DNA from: Sacculina carcini
Taxonomy: Eukaryota > Arthropoda > Thecostraca > Sacculinidae
Assembly: GCA_916048095.2 (NCBI GenBank)
Contig: OU696595.1
Coordinates: 3,171,795 to 3,235,794 of the forward strand
Reading direction: 5' to 3'
DNA length: 64,000 nt
In this document: positions 1 to 10,434 of the stretch, one piece after another
How positions within the stretch are numbered: position 1 is the first letter of the stretch
How the letters are laid out: the number at the start of each line of letters is the position of its first letter
The notes under the pieces: model-generated
Databases searched by the model: none
What the model was told of the DNA's origin: nothing
Seen by the model: only the letters and a program-made list of their open reading frames with translations
Translations under genes and position numbers: made by a program

Positions 1-570
1 ATACATTATTGGGAAACCCTGTATTCGTTTGTATTAATCAGATTGTAGCCGCTGCACGTTCTGCATGTTTTGTTCAAATATTCTAAAGTTTTAGATGTTA
101 CATTTCTCACTGAACAACCGCACACATGAGTGTATATTTTTGCGGTACGTATATTATTGCGTGTATATGCTGCTTATGTTATTGAGTGTGTTGTGATGTT
201 GCGATGTATATTGTGTTGTGTGTTGCCATGTAGCGATATATGTATGATTGTTGTCTCGCGTCGCGTTCCCTGTAAAATATCTCATTCTGTGCATTTTTTT
301 AGTTCGGGAGAGAATGATAGGACAGAAGACAGCTGCCGTTACAGGGGGGCACCAACACTGCTGAATTATCGCCACGAAAATACATGCAGAAAGTGCAGCG
401 GCTACAAGGTAAATATATATACCTCATTAATACAAATTATTTACCACGTGTTTTTGTCGCGTATATGGTCCAAAACTTTTGGAAAATTTCGCATAAAAGT
501 ACACAATGACTTACAATGTATTTTTATTATGAGTTAATTTAAAATGCATGTATCCATTGAAATGCATTTT
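1..570. other. unassigned flank, no supported gene
   Basis: I see no gene here. An open frame of 135 codons at 130-537 (+) is rich in Cys, Ile and Val, matches no family I know and overlaps an equally unconvincing antisense frame, so I treat it as chance. The sequence just before the SINE is rich in 'aatgcat' words. Confidence 0.5.
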
Positions 571-572
571 TG

Positions 573-895
573 TGGACTCCGTGGTGTAGTGGTTAGCACG
601 CCCGCCTCACAAGCGGGAGGTCCGTGGTTCAAAACCAGGCGGAGCAGAATTTTATTGGGCGAATTCTACAATCCCACAGCCCCTGTCCACCCAGCAGTAA
701 ATGATGGTACCAGATATCAGTGATGTGTTGTGTCATGCATTCTGGGGAGGTGGCCATCTCTAATACGTCTTACGTCCTTGTGGCGCCATAGCGTAGAGAG
801 GGTCGGTTCTGCGGTGGCAGCGAGCGTCACGGGACACAGCTGTGTGTGTTCATAAGCTTCGACTTCTTCCCGTGTAGCAGCTGTCACTTAGTCAT
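573..895 (+). repeat. tRNA-Val-derived SINE, copy 1
   Basis: The first ~73 nt (575-647) fold like a tRNA-Val with anticodon CAC. An A-box-like TGGTGTAGTGGTTAG and a B-box-like GGTTCAAAACC are visible, which would form an internal RNA polymerase III promoter. The acceptor stem keeps only five pairs and a ~250-nt body follows directly, so this is a SINE head and not a tRNA gene. The body includes CCCTGTCCACCCAGCAGTAA and ends near GTAGCAGCTGTCACTT. Further copies lie at 5717-6047 and 56768-57080, with 3' fragments at 2127, 27345 and 27595. It encodes no protein and would depend on a LINE partner for mobility. Confidence 0.85.
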
Positions 896-2105
896 TTAAC
901 CTTATTTATTCCAGAAGTGAAATAGTTGTGAGCATTTCATAATGATGTGCAATGCTGTCAATATACTAGTGTAAATACAAGACATTCACTAGCTACAAAG
1001 GGCATATCAAATAGCACGGTGTGTGTGTATGTGTGTCCAAGATTTGTGTAGAGGCTCGGGGGGATGACAGTCATCATGCATTAGTGTTCAAAGTTGACTC
1101 ATGTGGTCAATTGCTTGGCACCCTCAATTATAATATGCATACTCGATTACAACACATATCACTCACAAGTATATTGCATAAAATTGCATACCCACTCTAG
1201 CCAAGTAATATTGTTTTGCTAAGCTGATGTTGATAAAAAAATACCCAATGAACTGATCTCAGCAGAATTATGGGGGTATTGTTGCATATTCATCCCCCAG
1301 CCAATTTGTTGGGGGTATGTACCCCCAGAATCTACACCCATTTTGTAGAGAGCATAAGTGCATAAAAGTATTACTTACTTGGAAAAAGTCCTGGCGAATC
1401 ATCAGTGGATTTCGTGGATGTCTCAGCACCACCGACCTTGGATTGAGCTGCAGCACAATCATTGATTAATTAGGCTGTATCAACTAAAAACAATGAGAAG
1501 CACATGTAATAATGGAGAAATGTTGATTACACATCAGAGGCAAAAAATCGCCGTTTCCGGCCTGTACTGCTTCCAACTCAGTGGTTGAAAACTAAAACAC
1601 TAGAAGTGAGATATTTTGCTGTTTTTGTTATTAAATTTTGCATCTCTAATGACTTGATAAATCCTAATACCAGGTACAGTAATGATTTGTTTATTTTCAG
1701 AATTCGTAAAATGATAAAATTGCTCAGTTATTCATTTTTAGCTGAGAATATAATACAATAATGCGACGCAACAATCTACGAAAACGAAAACAATACAACA
1801 CTAATAATAGTAAAAACCATTAAGGTATTGCATTTTGAATTCACATTACAATTGAGTATTAACATTGTAGTTGAGTATACACATTACATTTTGCATTTGC
1901 CAATCAAGCATTGTCTCCAACAGGTCCGCTTTGTACTGTACGAGCCATGTCAAATCACAAACTTAGAAACACTACGAGCGCACGCCAAGTCGAGATGATA
2001 CGCTACCTTTTATGGATGAAAATAATCTAGTTAACGTGTGCATATTTACTTAACCAAAAACACAAATAAAGGGTGAGTACAGGGTAAGTGATCATAAATT
2101 GTAAG
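896..2105 (+). repeat. 1.2-kb dispersed repeat, copy 1
   Basis: This stretch, from CATTTAACCTTATTTATTCC to about AGTACAGGGTAAGTGATCAT, recurs almost unchanged at 24064-25345 and in part at 2237-2786 and 6048-6284. I see no transposon protein or terminal inverted repeat. Near 1268-1335 there are stacked blocks of five G and five C (GGGGGTA..., CATCCCCC, TTGGGGG, TACCCCC) that could fold as back-to-back hairpins. An antisense open frame at 1268-1462 is shared with copy 4 but looks incidental. The class is unknown; a non-autonomous element or a 3' fragment of a larger one are both possible. Confidence 0.75.
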
Positions 2106-2126
2106 TAATCATAAGTAATCATAAAA

Positions 2127-2236
2127 CCATAGCGTGGAGAGGGTTGGTTCTGCGGTGGCAGCGAGCTGCACGGGACACCCCTGTGTGTGTTTATAAGCTT
2201 CGACTTCTTCCCGTGTAGCAGCTGTCACTTAGGCAT
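2127..2236 (+). repeat. SINE 3' fragment
   Basis: It matches the last ~110 nt of the tRNA-Val SINE, from CCATAGCGTGGAGAGGGT to GCAGCTGTCACTT. It passes straight into the next copy of the 1.2-kb repeat, the same junction as at 895 and 6047. Confidence 0.8.
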
Positions 2237-2780
2237 TTAACCTTTTTCATTCTAGAAGTGAAATAGCTGTGAGCATTTCATAATGATGTGCAATGCTTTC
2301 AATATACTAGTGTAAATACAAGACATTCACTAGCTACAAAGGGCATATCAAATAGCACGGTGTGTTTGTATATGTGTGTCCCAGAGTGTAGATTTGTGTC
2401 GAGGCTCGGGGGTGATGACAGCCATCATGCATTAGTGTTCAAAGTTGACTCATGTGGTCAATTGCTTGGCACCCTCAATTATAATATGCATACTCGATTA
2501 CAACACATATCACTCACAAGTATATTGCATAAAATTGCATACCCACTCTAGCCAAGTAATATTGTTTTGCTAAACTGATGTTGATAAAAATATACCCAAT
2601 GAACTGAACTCAGCAGAATTATCGGGGGTATAGTTGCATATTCATCCCCCAGCCAATTTGTCGGGGGTATGTACCCCCAAAATCTACACCCATTTTGTAG
2701 AGAGCATAAGTGCATAAAAGTATTACTTACTTGAAAATAATCCTGGCGAATTATCAGTGGACTTCGTAGGTGTATCAGCA

Positions 2781-2786
<6 letters not shown>
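2237..2786 (+). repeat. 1.2-kb dispersed repeat, copy 2 (truncated)
   Basis: It is collinear with the first ~550 nt of the copy at 896-2105 and includes the G5/C5 hairpin blocks (about 2632-2680). It stops at an (AT)n run where LINE sequence begins. Confidence 0.8.
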
Positions 2787-2845
<59 letters not shown>

Positions 2846-2853
2846 ATATATAT
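2787..2853. repeat. (AT)n microsatellite
   Basis: A near-pure AT dinucleotide run lies at the junction between the dispersed repeat and a LINE fragment. Open frames read as Ile-Tyr repeats through it are artefacts. Confidence 0.95.
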
Positions 2854-2854
2854 A

Positions 2855-3509
2855 GTGGAAATTGATGGAGGAGTCAAAAGAAAAATGCTAGAATGGATGA
2901 CGGACTTCCTAATTGGAAGAAAAATGAGAACTTGTTTGCGAGGAAAGCACTCGTCATGGTGTACAGTTCAGAGAGGAGTTCCACAGGGCACTGTCCTCGC
3001 TCCAATAATGTGTCTGGTGTATGTGAATAATTTTACCAAAATTAAATGGGAGTGTACCTACATGAGCATGTTTGCCAACGACCTGAAAGTCCACCAAGTA
3101 ATACAACAAACTAGCGATTGTGAGCTTCTGCAAACGTATATAAACAATCTCAATCAGTGGTGCAAAAAGTAGCAAATAATATTCAATTTTGAAAAACGTC
3201 ACACCATGAAATTCGGATTAGGCAAAAATATACCACAGTGGCACAATAAGTATACAGTTCATGGGAAAACTATAGTAGAAGTAGGAACAGAGAAAGATTT
3301 GGGCATCACAACCGACTCAAAAATATCACCTGAAAATCATAATACAAAGATCGTACCAAAGGCCAATGTTCAAATTGCAACTATTAAAGCAGCATTTCGC
3401 AACATATATGAAGAGATGATGAAGTTGTTGATAACAACCAAAATGAGGCCTCTTCTTGAATATGCAGTAGAAGTGTGGAACCCTCACCTTGAAAAACATC
3501 AAACAAAAA
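2855..3509 (+). pseudogene. LINE reverse transcriptase fragment A (CR1/jockey-like)
   Basis: This is a 5'- and 3'-truncated piece of a non-LTR retrotransposon reverse transcriptase. The palm motif RGVPQGTVLAPIM is followed by FANDLKV, which stands where this group has F/Y-A-D-D, so the first catalytic Asp is Asn. A Trp codon has become TAG at 3170-3172, and the frame then continues through KDLGITTDSKISPE to RPLLEYAVEVWNPH, the usual C-terminal half. It aligns closely with the copy at 6489-11070, which carries the same Asp-to-Asn change. It starts at an AT microsatellite and breaks off at about 3509. The family call rests on motif recognition; CR1 versus Rex or jockey is not resolved. Confidence 0.85.
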
Positions 3510-3539
3510 ACATGTTCAACCATGAGATGCTGAGTGGAT

Positions 3540-3700
3540 ATATTTTTTACTTTTTATTGTTAATATTATTATTATTCAGTCAGTCACCTTCAGTCGACTG
3601 GCGAAACACTTCTTTCAATTTCTTCAGAGGTTTTGCCAAAGTTGCTAATCGAATACAAAAACACAAACAAGCAATTAATATGTATATACACACACATATA
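3540..3700. repeat. dispersed repeat with ATT tail, copy 1
   Basis: The words ATTATTATTCAGTCAGTCACC and, further on, CTAATCGAATACAAAAACAC...CAAGCAATTAAT are shared with 22285-22420. Read on the minus strand the unit ends in GGTGACTGACTGAATAATAATA, which looks like the 3' tail of a retroelement. From here to 3950 there is only AT-rich and TATATACACA-type simple sequence. Confidence 0.55.
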
Positions 3701-3949
3701 TATATGTATAAGGCCAATGTATATATATATATACACATATACATATAAGGCATTAGCACAAATACATATAAGGCCAATGTACATGTGTGTATACATATAT
3801 ACATATAATTTATACTTATTTATAAAATATATATTGATAAAAATTGATATTCATAAAAAATATTACAAATTAAAAAAGAAAACAATGTAAACTCATAAGT
3901 GTCTTACTCAATAGAAAAGTTCAAATGTGAATATTTATATTTTTATTTT

Positions 3950-5273
3950 GACATGATATTTTCCCTCAACCCGCCTCATATATAAGCCCACACATTGTGC
4001 GGAATAATTCAGAGCACTAACACGTAACAAACAATGAAAATTTTAGCATGTAAACCCGCCCGTCGTGCGGAGCAATTCATACTATTAAATTTGTATTCAA
4101 TTCATAAGAGAGAATAAATATGGATAAATAAAGAAAAGAAACCCATAAAAAGTCTAAATTTATATATTTTTATATTATTTTGACAAAATAGTTTGCCTAA
4201 ACCGCCTCATATTTAAACCTGCCCGTCGTGCTGAATGATTCAGAACTCTGACACAAAACAATGAAAAATGACTAAATTTTTTTATCATAATGTTTTAAAA
4301 ATATCTTTACTACTTAACATCACCATCTAGCATTAAAACCCGTCCGTTGTGCAGAATAGTTAATAAAGTAAAATAAATATTGAATTAATAAAAAACGATT
4401 AGAAATTGAAATAGTAAGAGTAAAACTATAAAAAGTCTTAACCAATACAAAAATCTAAATATGAATGTTTTTATTTTAGACTAGCTTAAAAACACGCCCG
4501 TTGTGCGGAGGAAAAAATAAAATGAAATTAATATTATATAAAAATTGATATTCATAAAAAATATTATAAATTTAAAAATAAATGTAAACCCCGGAAAAAT
4601 GTAAATAGAAAAGCCCAAATGTGAATCTTTATATATTAATTTTGACAAAATACTTTCCCTCCACCGCCTCATATTTAAACCTGCCCGTCGTGAGGAATAA
4701 TTCAGAACACAAACACGTAACAAACAATGAAAATTCTAGCATGTAAACCCGTTATATCGTTTTCTCGTTTTCTAAGCATCAAAACCCGCCCGTTGTCGTG
4801 AAGAATAATTCAGATTACAAAGACTGTTTTTATTAGATACTAGCATCAAAACCCGCCCGTTGTACGGAGCAATTCATAAAAATATTGCAAATTAAAAATA
4901 AATAAGGCAAACTCATAAAAACCTTAATCAATTAGTCTAAATTTCATTATTTTTAATTTTATTTTGACAAAATATTTTCACTCAACCCGCCTCATATTTA
5001 AACCCGGCCGACGTGCGGAATAATTCTGAACTCGAACACCATCCGTTCTGGTTCTTGAAGTCAAATCCATTAGTTTTGTATATGAATTCATTCTTCACGG
5101 TGAAATTGAACGTTTTATTGCTGCCCGCGGGACATTTTTATCTCATGAAAATGAGCCATCGCTTCGTTTGCGTTTGAAGCCCCTGATCATTGAGCCAGCG
5201 AACGATGAACCAGCGCAATTATGTCACCCCATATTCAAGCATACATACACAGACAGACAGGTAATTTCTTCTT

Positions 5274-5332
<59 letters not shown>

Positions 5333-5672
5333 CATTAAAACCCGCCCGTTGTGCGGAGCAGTTCATAACATGAAATTCATATTCAATTCATAAAAAATCT
5401 GGAAAAATGAAATAGGGTACACTCATAAATATATTCATCTATTGAAAATTATAAGTTTAATTATTTTTATTTCGACAAAATATTTCCCCTCAGTCCGCCT
5501 GAGTCATTTTTAACCCCGCCCGTCGATTAATTCTACAGGGTAAATTGAACGTTCTATTGTCTATAGTTGCTGCCCGCGGAACATTTTTATTATAAAAAAA
5601 CTTTTTTTTAAATGAATCATTTGAAAAAATTAACTAAAAAATGGAAACACTTTTAAACCCGCCCGTCGTGCG
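3950..5672 (-). mobile_element. Helitron-like non-autonomous array A
   Basis: Repeated units carry the GC-rich hairpin word CCCGCCCGTCGTGCGG in AT-rich DNA, at about 4055, 4219, 4339, 4493, 4680, 4785, 4851, 5002, 5341, 5515 and 5658. Read on the minus strand, units end as CCGC-loop-GCGG, then about nine nt (GTTTTAATG), then CTAG, which matches the Helitron 3' rule of a short hairpin just upstream of CTRR. CTAG ends lie at 4327, 4481 and 4840. At 5100-5275 is the opposite end, with CTGTCTGTCTGTGTATG on the minus strand beside (TA)n. There are no terminal inverted repeats and no Rep/helicase gene, so the units would be non-autonomous. The Helitron assignment is inference. Confidence 0.6.
5277..5331. 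repeat. (TA)n microsatellite
   Basis: A pure TA run separates two Helitron-like units, as in the arrays at 17.4 kb and 26.7 kb. Confidence 0.95.
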
Positions 5673-5716
5673 ACGCAAATGCCAGCACCGTCGTCCACAC
5701 AAATGCAAATGCATTT

Positions 5717-6047
5717 GTGTGGACTCCGTGGTGCGGTTGTTAGCACACCCGCCTCACAAGCGGGAGGTCTGTGGTTCGAAACCCGGCGGAGCATAATTTT
5801 ATTGGGCGAATTCTACAATCCCACAGCCCCTGTCCACCCAGCAGTAAATGATGGTACCAGATATCAGTCATGTGTTGTGACATGCATTCTGGGGAAGTGG
5901 CCCTCTCTAATACGTCTTACGTCCTTGTGGTGCCATAGCGTGGAGAGGGTCGGTTCTGCGGTGACAGCGAGCAGCACGGGACACACAGATGTGTCCCGTG
6001 CAGCTTATAAGCTTCGGCTTCTTCCCGTGTAGCAGCTGTCACTTGGG
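5717..6047 (+). repeat. tRNA-Val-derived SINE, copy 2
   Basis: The tRNA-like head is at 5722-5793 with an intact B box GGTTCGAAACC; the A box is damaged (GGTGCGGTTGTTAGC). The body matches copy 1 throughout. Again the 1.2-kb repeat follows directly. Confidence 0.85.
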
Positions 6048-6284
6048 CATTTAACCATATTTATTCCAGAAGTGAAATATTTGCGAGCATTTCATAATGA
6101 TGTGCAATGCTTGCAATATACTAGTGTAAATACAAGACATTCACTAGCTACAAAGGGCATATTAAATAGCACGGTGTGTGTATGTCTGTCCAAGAGTGTA
6201 GATTTGTGTCGAGGCTCGGGGTTGATGACAGCCATCATGCATTAGTGTTCAAAGTTGACTCATGTGGTCAATTGCTTTACAATT
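6048..6284 (+). repeat. 1.2-kb dispersed repeat, copy 3 (truncated)
   Basis: It matches the first ~240 nt of the repeat and stops after GTGGTCAATTGCTT, where other sequence begins. Confidence 0.75.
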
Positions 6285-6296
6285 CGATACACAGAT

Positions 6297-6350
6297 TACA
6301 TTACATTACATTAAGACATTTATATCGCGCTTTTCATCGTGTAAAAAGCG
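6297..6350 (-). repeat. LINE 3' tail fragment with ATGTA-type tail
   Basis: Minus-strand sequence GAAAAGCGCGATATAAATGT followed by TAATG repeats resembles the structured 3' ends of L2/CR1-type LINEs. The same module is at 11112-11175 (-), and a diverged one at 54390-54455 (+). Confidence 0.55.
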
Positions 6351-6351
6351 C

Positions 6352-6439
6352 TCACACACACACACACACTGAAGCACAAGAGTCATACACATACACAATC
6401 AAGAGCACAGACACACACACACTCACACACACACACACA

Positions 6440-6476
<37 letters not shown>
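6352..6476. repeat. (CA)n microsatellite
   Basis: Interrupted CA dinucleotide repeats lie between a LINE tail and the start of LINE copy B. Confidence 0.95.
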
Positions 6477-6488
6477 CAAACACATATC

Positions 6489-7246
6489 ATGAAGAAGTCA
6501 TTGGATATAGGTAAACTACCAAATCTGTGGAAACAAGCAAATGTCACACCACTATATAAAAGAGGATGGCGCGAAGATCCAAAAAATTATCGACAAATAT
6601 CTTTGACCTGTGTGCCATGTAGAATAATGGAGAAGATTGTACGCAAAAAATGGATGAAGCACTTAGAAACCTCAAATATTTTATCGGAAAGTCAGTTTGG
6701 ATTCAGAACAAAAAAATGCACAACTACAAATCTGATAAATTTTTACTCGAGAATATCCAGATGCATCCAAGAGAGGGCTGGGTTTACGCTGCTTACATCG
6801 ATTTGGAAAAAGCCTTTGATAAGATACCGCATAAGAAGTTGATATATAAAGTGGAAATTGATGGAGGAGTCAAAGGAAAACTGATAGAATGGATGACGGA
6901 CTTCCTAATTAGAATAAAAATGAGAGCTTGTTTGCGAGGAAAGCACTCGTCATGGTGTACAGTTCAGAGAGGAGTTTCACAGGGCACTGTCCTCGCTCCA
7001 ATAATGTGTCTGGTGTATGTGAATAATTTGACCAAAATTATATCGGAGTGTACCTACATGAACATGTTTGCCAACGACCTGAAAGTCCACCAAGTAATAA
7101 AACAAACTAGCGATTGTGAGCTTCGGCAAACGTATATAAACAAACGTATATAAGTAATCTCAATGAGTGGTGCAAAAAGTGGCAAATAGGATTCAATTTG
7201 GAAAAATGTCACACCATGAAATTCGGATTAGGCAAAAATAGACCAC
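6489..7246 (+). pseudogene. LINE reverse transcriptase copy B, 5' part
   Basis: This is the N-terminal and palm part of a CR1/jockey-like reverse transcriptase. The motifs in order are GKLPNLWKQANVTPLYKRGW, a degraded NYRPISLT region (NYRQISLT), SQFGFRTK, YIDLEKAFDKIPHKKL, RGVSQGTVLAPIM and MFANDLKV. A frameshift lies between about 6735 and 6770, moving the reading from one forward frame to another. The catalytic F-A-D-D is F-A-N-D, exactly as in fragment A at 2855-3509. The gene is split at 7246/7247 by the gypsy element and resumes at 10435. It begins beyond the usual endonuclease domain, so it is 5'-truncated, with no ORF1 of its own next to it. Confidence 0.85.
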
Positions 7247-7251
7247 AGTGG

Positions 7252-7534
7252 TGTTGTGTATTTACAAGAGTGAGTGTTCACTTGTGTGTGTTGTGTGTGT
7301 GTGTGTGTGTGTGTGCGTGTGAGTTGTGCGTGTGGGCGTGTACGTACGGTGTCAACAACAACTAGTCATGCGTGTGCTTGAGCGGGTGTATGTTTTGTAT
7401 GTTTGTGTGTCAGGAGCTGTGTTTGTGAATTGTAACAAGCAATGGGCCTCAAGTGGCAGTGTACAGTAAAGAGTTTAATAGAGAACATCCGTTAACATTG
7501 TGTGTGTGATTTCATCGATAGTGGCGACATCACA
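7252..7534 (+). repeat. gypsy 5' LTR
   Basis: It starts TGTTGTG and ends GACATCACA, and is near-identical in layout to 10143-10429, including an internal (TG)n tract and the shared CAACAACAACTAGTCATGCG. TG...CA ends fit LTR rules. Confidence 0.9.
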
Positions 7535-7535
7535 G

Positions 7536-7553
7536 TGGTGTCAGAAGTGGGAT
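7536..7553 (+). promoter_or_regulatory. primer-binding site, tRNA-Leu 3' end
   Basis: TGGTGTCAGAAGTGGGAT lies one base after the 5' LTR and is complementary to a CCA-ended tRNA 3' terminus of the tRNA-Leu type. This is the ordinary priming arrangement, in contrast to the tRNA-Phe 5'-end sites of the elements at 30-43 kb. Confidence 0.8.
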
Positions 7554-9971
7554 ATGGAGGAACATTTAGCAGCGATGCTTGCGGAGATGCAAGCACAGAA
7601 CAAAGCTCTGATGACTTTAGTAAGAGCTGCTGCGCCAGCGGCGAGTACAGTCACGGCTCCATCGTTCACTGACTTCTGCAGCGATAAGATGCGTTGATAG
7701 ACCTACTTGGAGAGGTTCAAACAGCATTTGGTGGCCTACAATGTTATGGACGAGTTACAAAGTAGAGTACTATTTCGGTCCTGTGTGGGCACAAGCACAT
7801 ACGAGCTGCTCACAAATATCTTCGCCGGCAGCAGCCTGTCTGAACAGCCACTCGACACTCTCACCTCAGCACTGACCGAACACTACAAGACAACCCTTCA
7901 TGTCCTGGCTGCCAGGTATGACTTTCAGCAATGTGAGATGAAGGCATCGCAGACGTTCGCAGACTGGGTTGCCGAGCTGCGAGGTATCGCAAGGAATTGC
8001 AATTTTAAATGTCAAGTGGACAAATGTGGCAAGAGCTACGTGGATGAGCAAATACGGGACCAAATCGTGGCCAAGACACCACACGACGAAGTGCGTCGAG
8101 CCTGTATCACTCAGATACATCCTGATCTTCCGACAGTGCTGAATATAGCTACTAACTACATGCGCACGACAGAAACTGCGGGTCGCCTGACAGGCTAGAA
8201 GCAAGCACAGGAAAATATTGAGGTGAACAAAATTTGCGATTACTACAGCAAGAAAATTACTCACAGACCGGCCGCAGAGACAGTGAAACTCAAGTCATGT
8301 CCTCGTTGTTTTGTGGATCATGATAGACGCTCATGTTCTCATAATGGCAGAACGTGCTATGTGTGTCAGCGTGTGGGTCATCTGGTGTCAGTATGTACAT
8401 CAGCTGGAGGTCGACAAGCTCCAGGTCAGCGCGACATTCCTACAGTTGGGTACCGAGGCACCAGACCTCCACGTGGTTCCGGACATCAAGGTGGGTCTCG
8501 AAGAAGAGATTTTATCCATGAGGCAGACGTCATCGATGAACAAGGCGCAGACGCTCCTGGTAATGTAAATAGTATTTCAGAAAGTCTCCATCGAGTTCAG
8601 TCAGTATATACGTCTGATAGATCGCGTGTTGTGCTTGACATATTCGTCAATGATCATTCTGTGCGGTTTCAGTTGGATACAGGAGCGACATGCTCCTTAG
8701 TCGGATCACGGGGGTATCAAATGATTGGCTCTCCTGAATTGGTAGCCACAGGAAGTCGACTGACTGCTTACGGGAATCAAAGAGTGGCAGTGAAGGGAAT
8801 ATGTACAGTTTATGTGCAACTAGGACAACAACAGAAACATCTACCGCTTATAGTAACGGACTCAGAGATGGGTGGAAACCTGCTTGGAATGGATTGGTGC
8901 CAGGCATTCAAAGTGTTGAATTTTAACATCCCAGATGGTATTACGCATGTGGTGCAGAAGACCGTTAGTGTGCCTGATGACAATTTAAACAAGATTATCA
9001 ATCGACGTTCAGATGTCTTTCGACCAGATCTTGGTCTCTGCACCAAGGGCAAAGTGAAGATACGCATTAAACCGGATGCAACGCCAGTATTTGCTAAAGT
9101 TAGATCAATCCCATTTGCACTCGCGGATGCAGTTAAACAAGAATTGGATCGCTGTGTTGAAGCTGGCATTCTCCAACCAATTCCATTTAGTAACTGGTCG
9201 GCTGCAATTGTTCCTGTTATGAAGCCGAATGGCCGCGTTCGGATATGTGGAGATTTCAAGGCTTTGAACCCCGCTATGGACGTCGACAAACATCCAATAC
9301 CGTGCATCGACGAGCTCTTCCATAAGCTGCGAGGAGGCAAGTTGTTCTCCAAACTGGATTTGGCAGATGCCTACCTCCAATGTGAGTTAGAAGACGAAGC
9401 AAAGACAGTAGCTGTCATCAACACGCCGTACGGGTTGTATTCGTACAATCGGCTACCTTTTGGCATTGCATCTGCGCCAGCTGTGTTTCAAAAGCTAATG
9501 GACACGATAACATCTGGGGTGCCCGGATGTGTAGCTTACGTTGATGACGTCATTGTGACCGGGAAGAACGACGAAGAACATTTAGAAAACTTGAATATTT
9601 TTCTTTCAAGACTGGCTGAATATGGATTACGATGCCGACGCGACAAATGTGAGTTTTTCAAGCCTTCCGTGGAGTACCTTGGCTACGTGATCAGCGAACA
9701 TGGAAAGGTGCCTTCAGAAACAAACATCGAGGCTATTAGCAAATTGCCGCGACCTACTAATGTGTCGCAAGTGAGGGCTTTTCTGGGCAAAGTAAATTAC
9801 TACCACAAGTTTATCGCCAATATTGCTGATATATCTGCTCCTCTGAATGCTCTTCTTCATGCTTCAGTTGCTGGTCCGAGCAACTGCTCCGAGAAACACG
9901 GTGACTTCAAATTGCGATCCTTCTGTCGTCAATCGAGACGCGAGTGTTACCCATTCGAGTCCCCGTCGTGA
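7554..9971 (+). pseudogene. gypsy gag-pol (gag, protease, RT), one frame with stops
   Basis: Gag and pol share one reading frame from the ATG at 7554 to 9971. It is broken by TGA-TAG at 7695-7700 and TAG at 8196-8198; the latter could instead be a programmed stop. Gag is recognised by position and by a retrotransposon capsid-like segment. Two zinc-knuckle-type motifs follow, the second clean (CYVCQRVGHLVSVC). The aspartic protease motif is LDTGATCSLVG. The reverse transcriptase shows SKLDLADAYLQ, YNRLPFGIASAPAVFQ and the catalytic YVDDVIVTG, with a thumb/connection up to RAFLGKVNYYHKFI. After LNALLHAS the expected RNase H start is absent. The layout is gypsy-like (Mag-type is possible but not resolved). 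Confidence 0.85.
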
Positions 9972-10110
9972 AATTCTTCCCCCTGATCATGAAACACCGG
10001 ATCGTTCCTCTTCGGGGCGGTCTGTGACCAGACAGAATCCAGGTGATCACCGTTCAAGTTTTGGTCGCACGGTCCGCGCTCCTGTGCGTTATACACCGGA
10101 CCGTTTCTGA
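9895..10110 (+). pseudogene. gypsy pol C-terminal remnant
   Basis: In a different forward frame from the upstream pol, the sequence ends FGRTVRAPVRYTPDRF and a stop just before the 3' LTR. Arg/Pro-rich tails of this kind end many gypsy integrases. It shows that the deletion removed the middle of pol and shifted the frame. Confidence 0.55.
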
Positions 10111-10142
10111 AGGTATGCATCGCGTATTTTAGTGTGGAGCAG

Positions 10143-10429
10143 TGTTGTGCATTTACAAGAGTGAATGTTCACTTGTGTGTTTTGTGTGTGTGTGTGTGTG
10201 TGTGTGTCGTGCGTGTGAGTTGTGCGTGTGTGCGTGTACGTACGGTGTCAACAACAACTAGTCATGCGTGTGTTTGAGCGGTTGTATGTTTTGTATGTTT
10301 GTGTGTCAGGAGCTGTGTTTGTGAATTGTAACAAGCAATGGGTTTCAAGTGGCAGTGTACAGTAAGGATTGAATAGAGAACATCCGTTAACATTGTGTGT
10401 TTGATTTCATCGATAGTGGCGACATAACA
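10143..10429 (+). repeat. gypsy 3' LTR
   Basis: It is the partner of 7252-7534, starting TGTTGTGCATTTACAAG and ending GACATAACA. The AGTGG target duplication follows at 10430-10434. Several substitutions and small indels separate the two LTRs, so the insertion is older than elements 1 and 2. Confidence 0.9.
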
Positions 10430-10434
10430 AGTGG

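Larger units (their letters stand above)
7252..10429 (+). mobile_element. Ty3/gypsy LTR retrotransposon, internally deleted
   Basis: A ~3.2-kb element lies between LTRs at 7252-7534 and 10143-10429, flanked by the 5-bp duplication AGTGG at 7247-7251 and 10430-10434. The order inside is primer-binding site, gag, zinc knuckles, protease, reverse transcriptase, then a short pol C-terminus. RNase H and integrase are missing, which I infer to be an internal deletion near 9870. The insertion interrupts LINE copy B and is therefore younger than it. A chimera or solo reconstruction is unlikely, because both LTRs and the TSD are present. Confidence 0.9.

Noticed and set aside
130-537. 135-codon open frame
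   Set aside because: No domain, odd composition and an antisense frame of similar quality; no promoter or splice support.
575-647. Functional tRNA-Val gene (also 5722 and 56770)
   Set aside because: The acceptor stem has mismatches and the same ~250-nt body follows each copy, so these are SINE heads.
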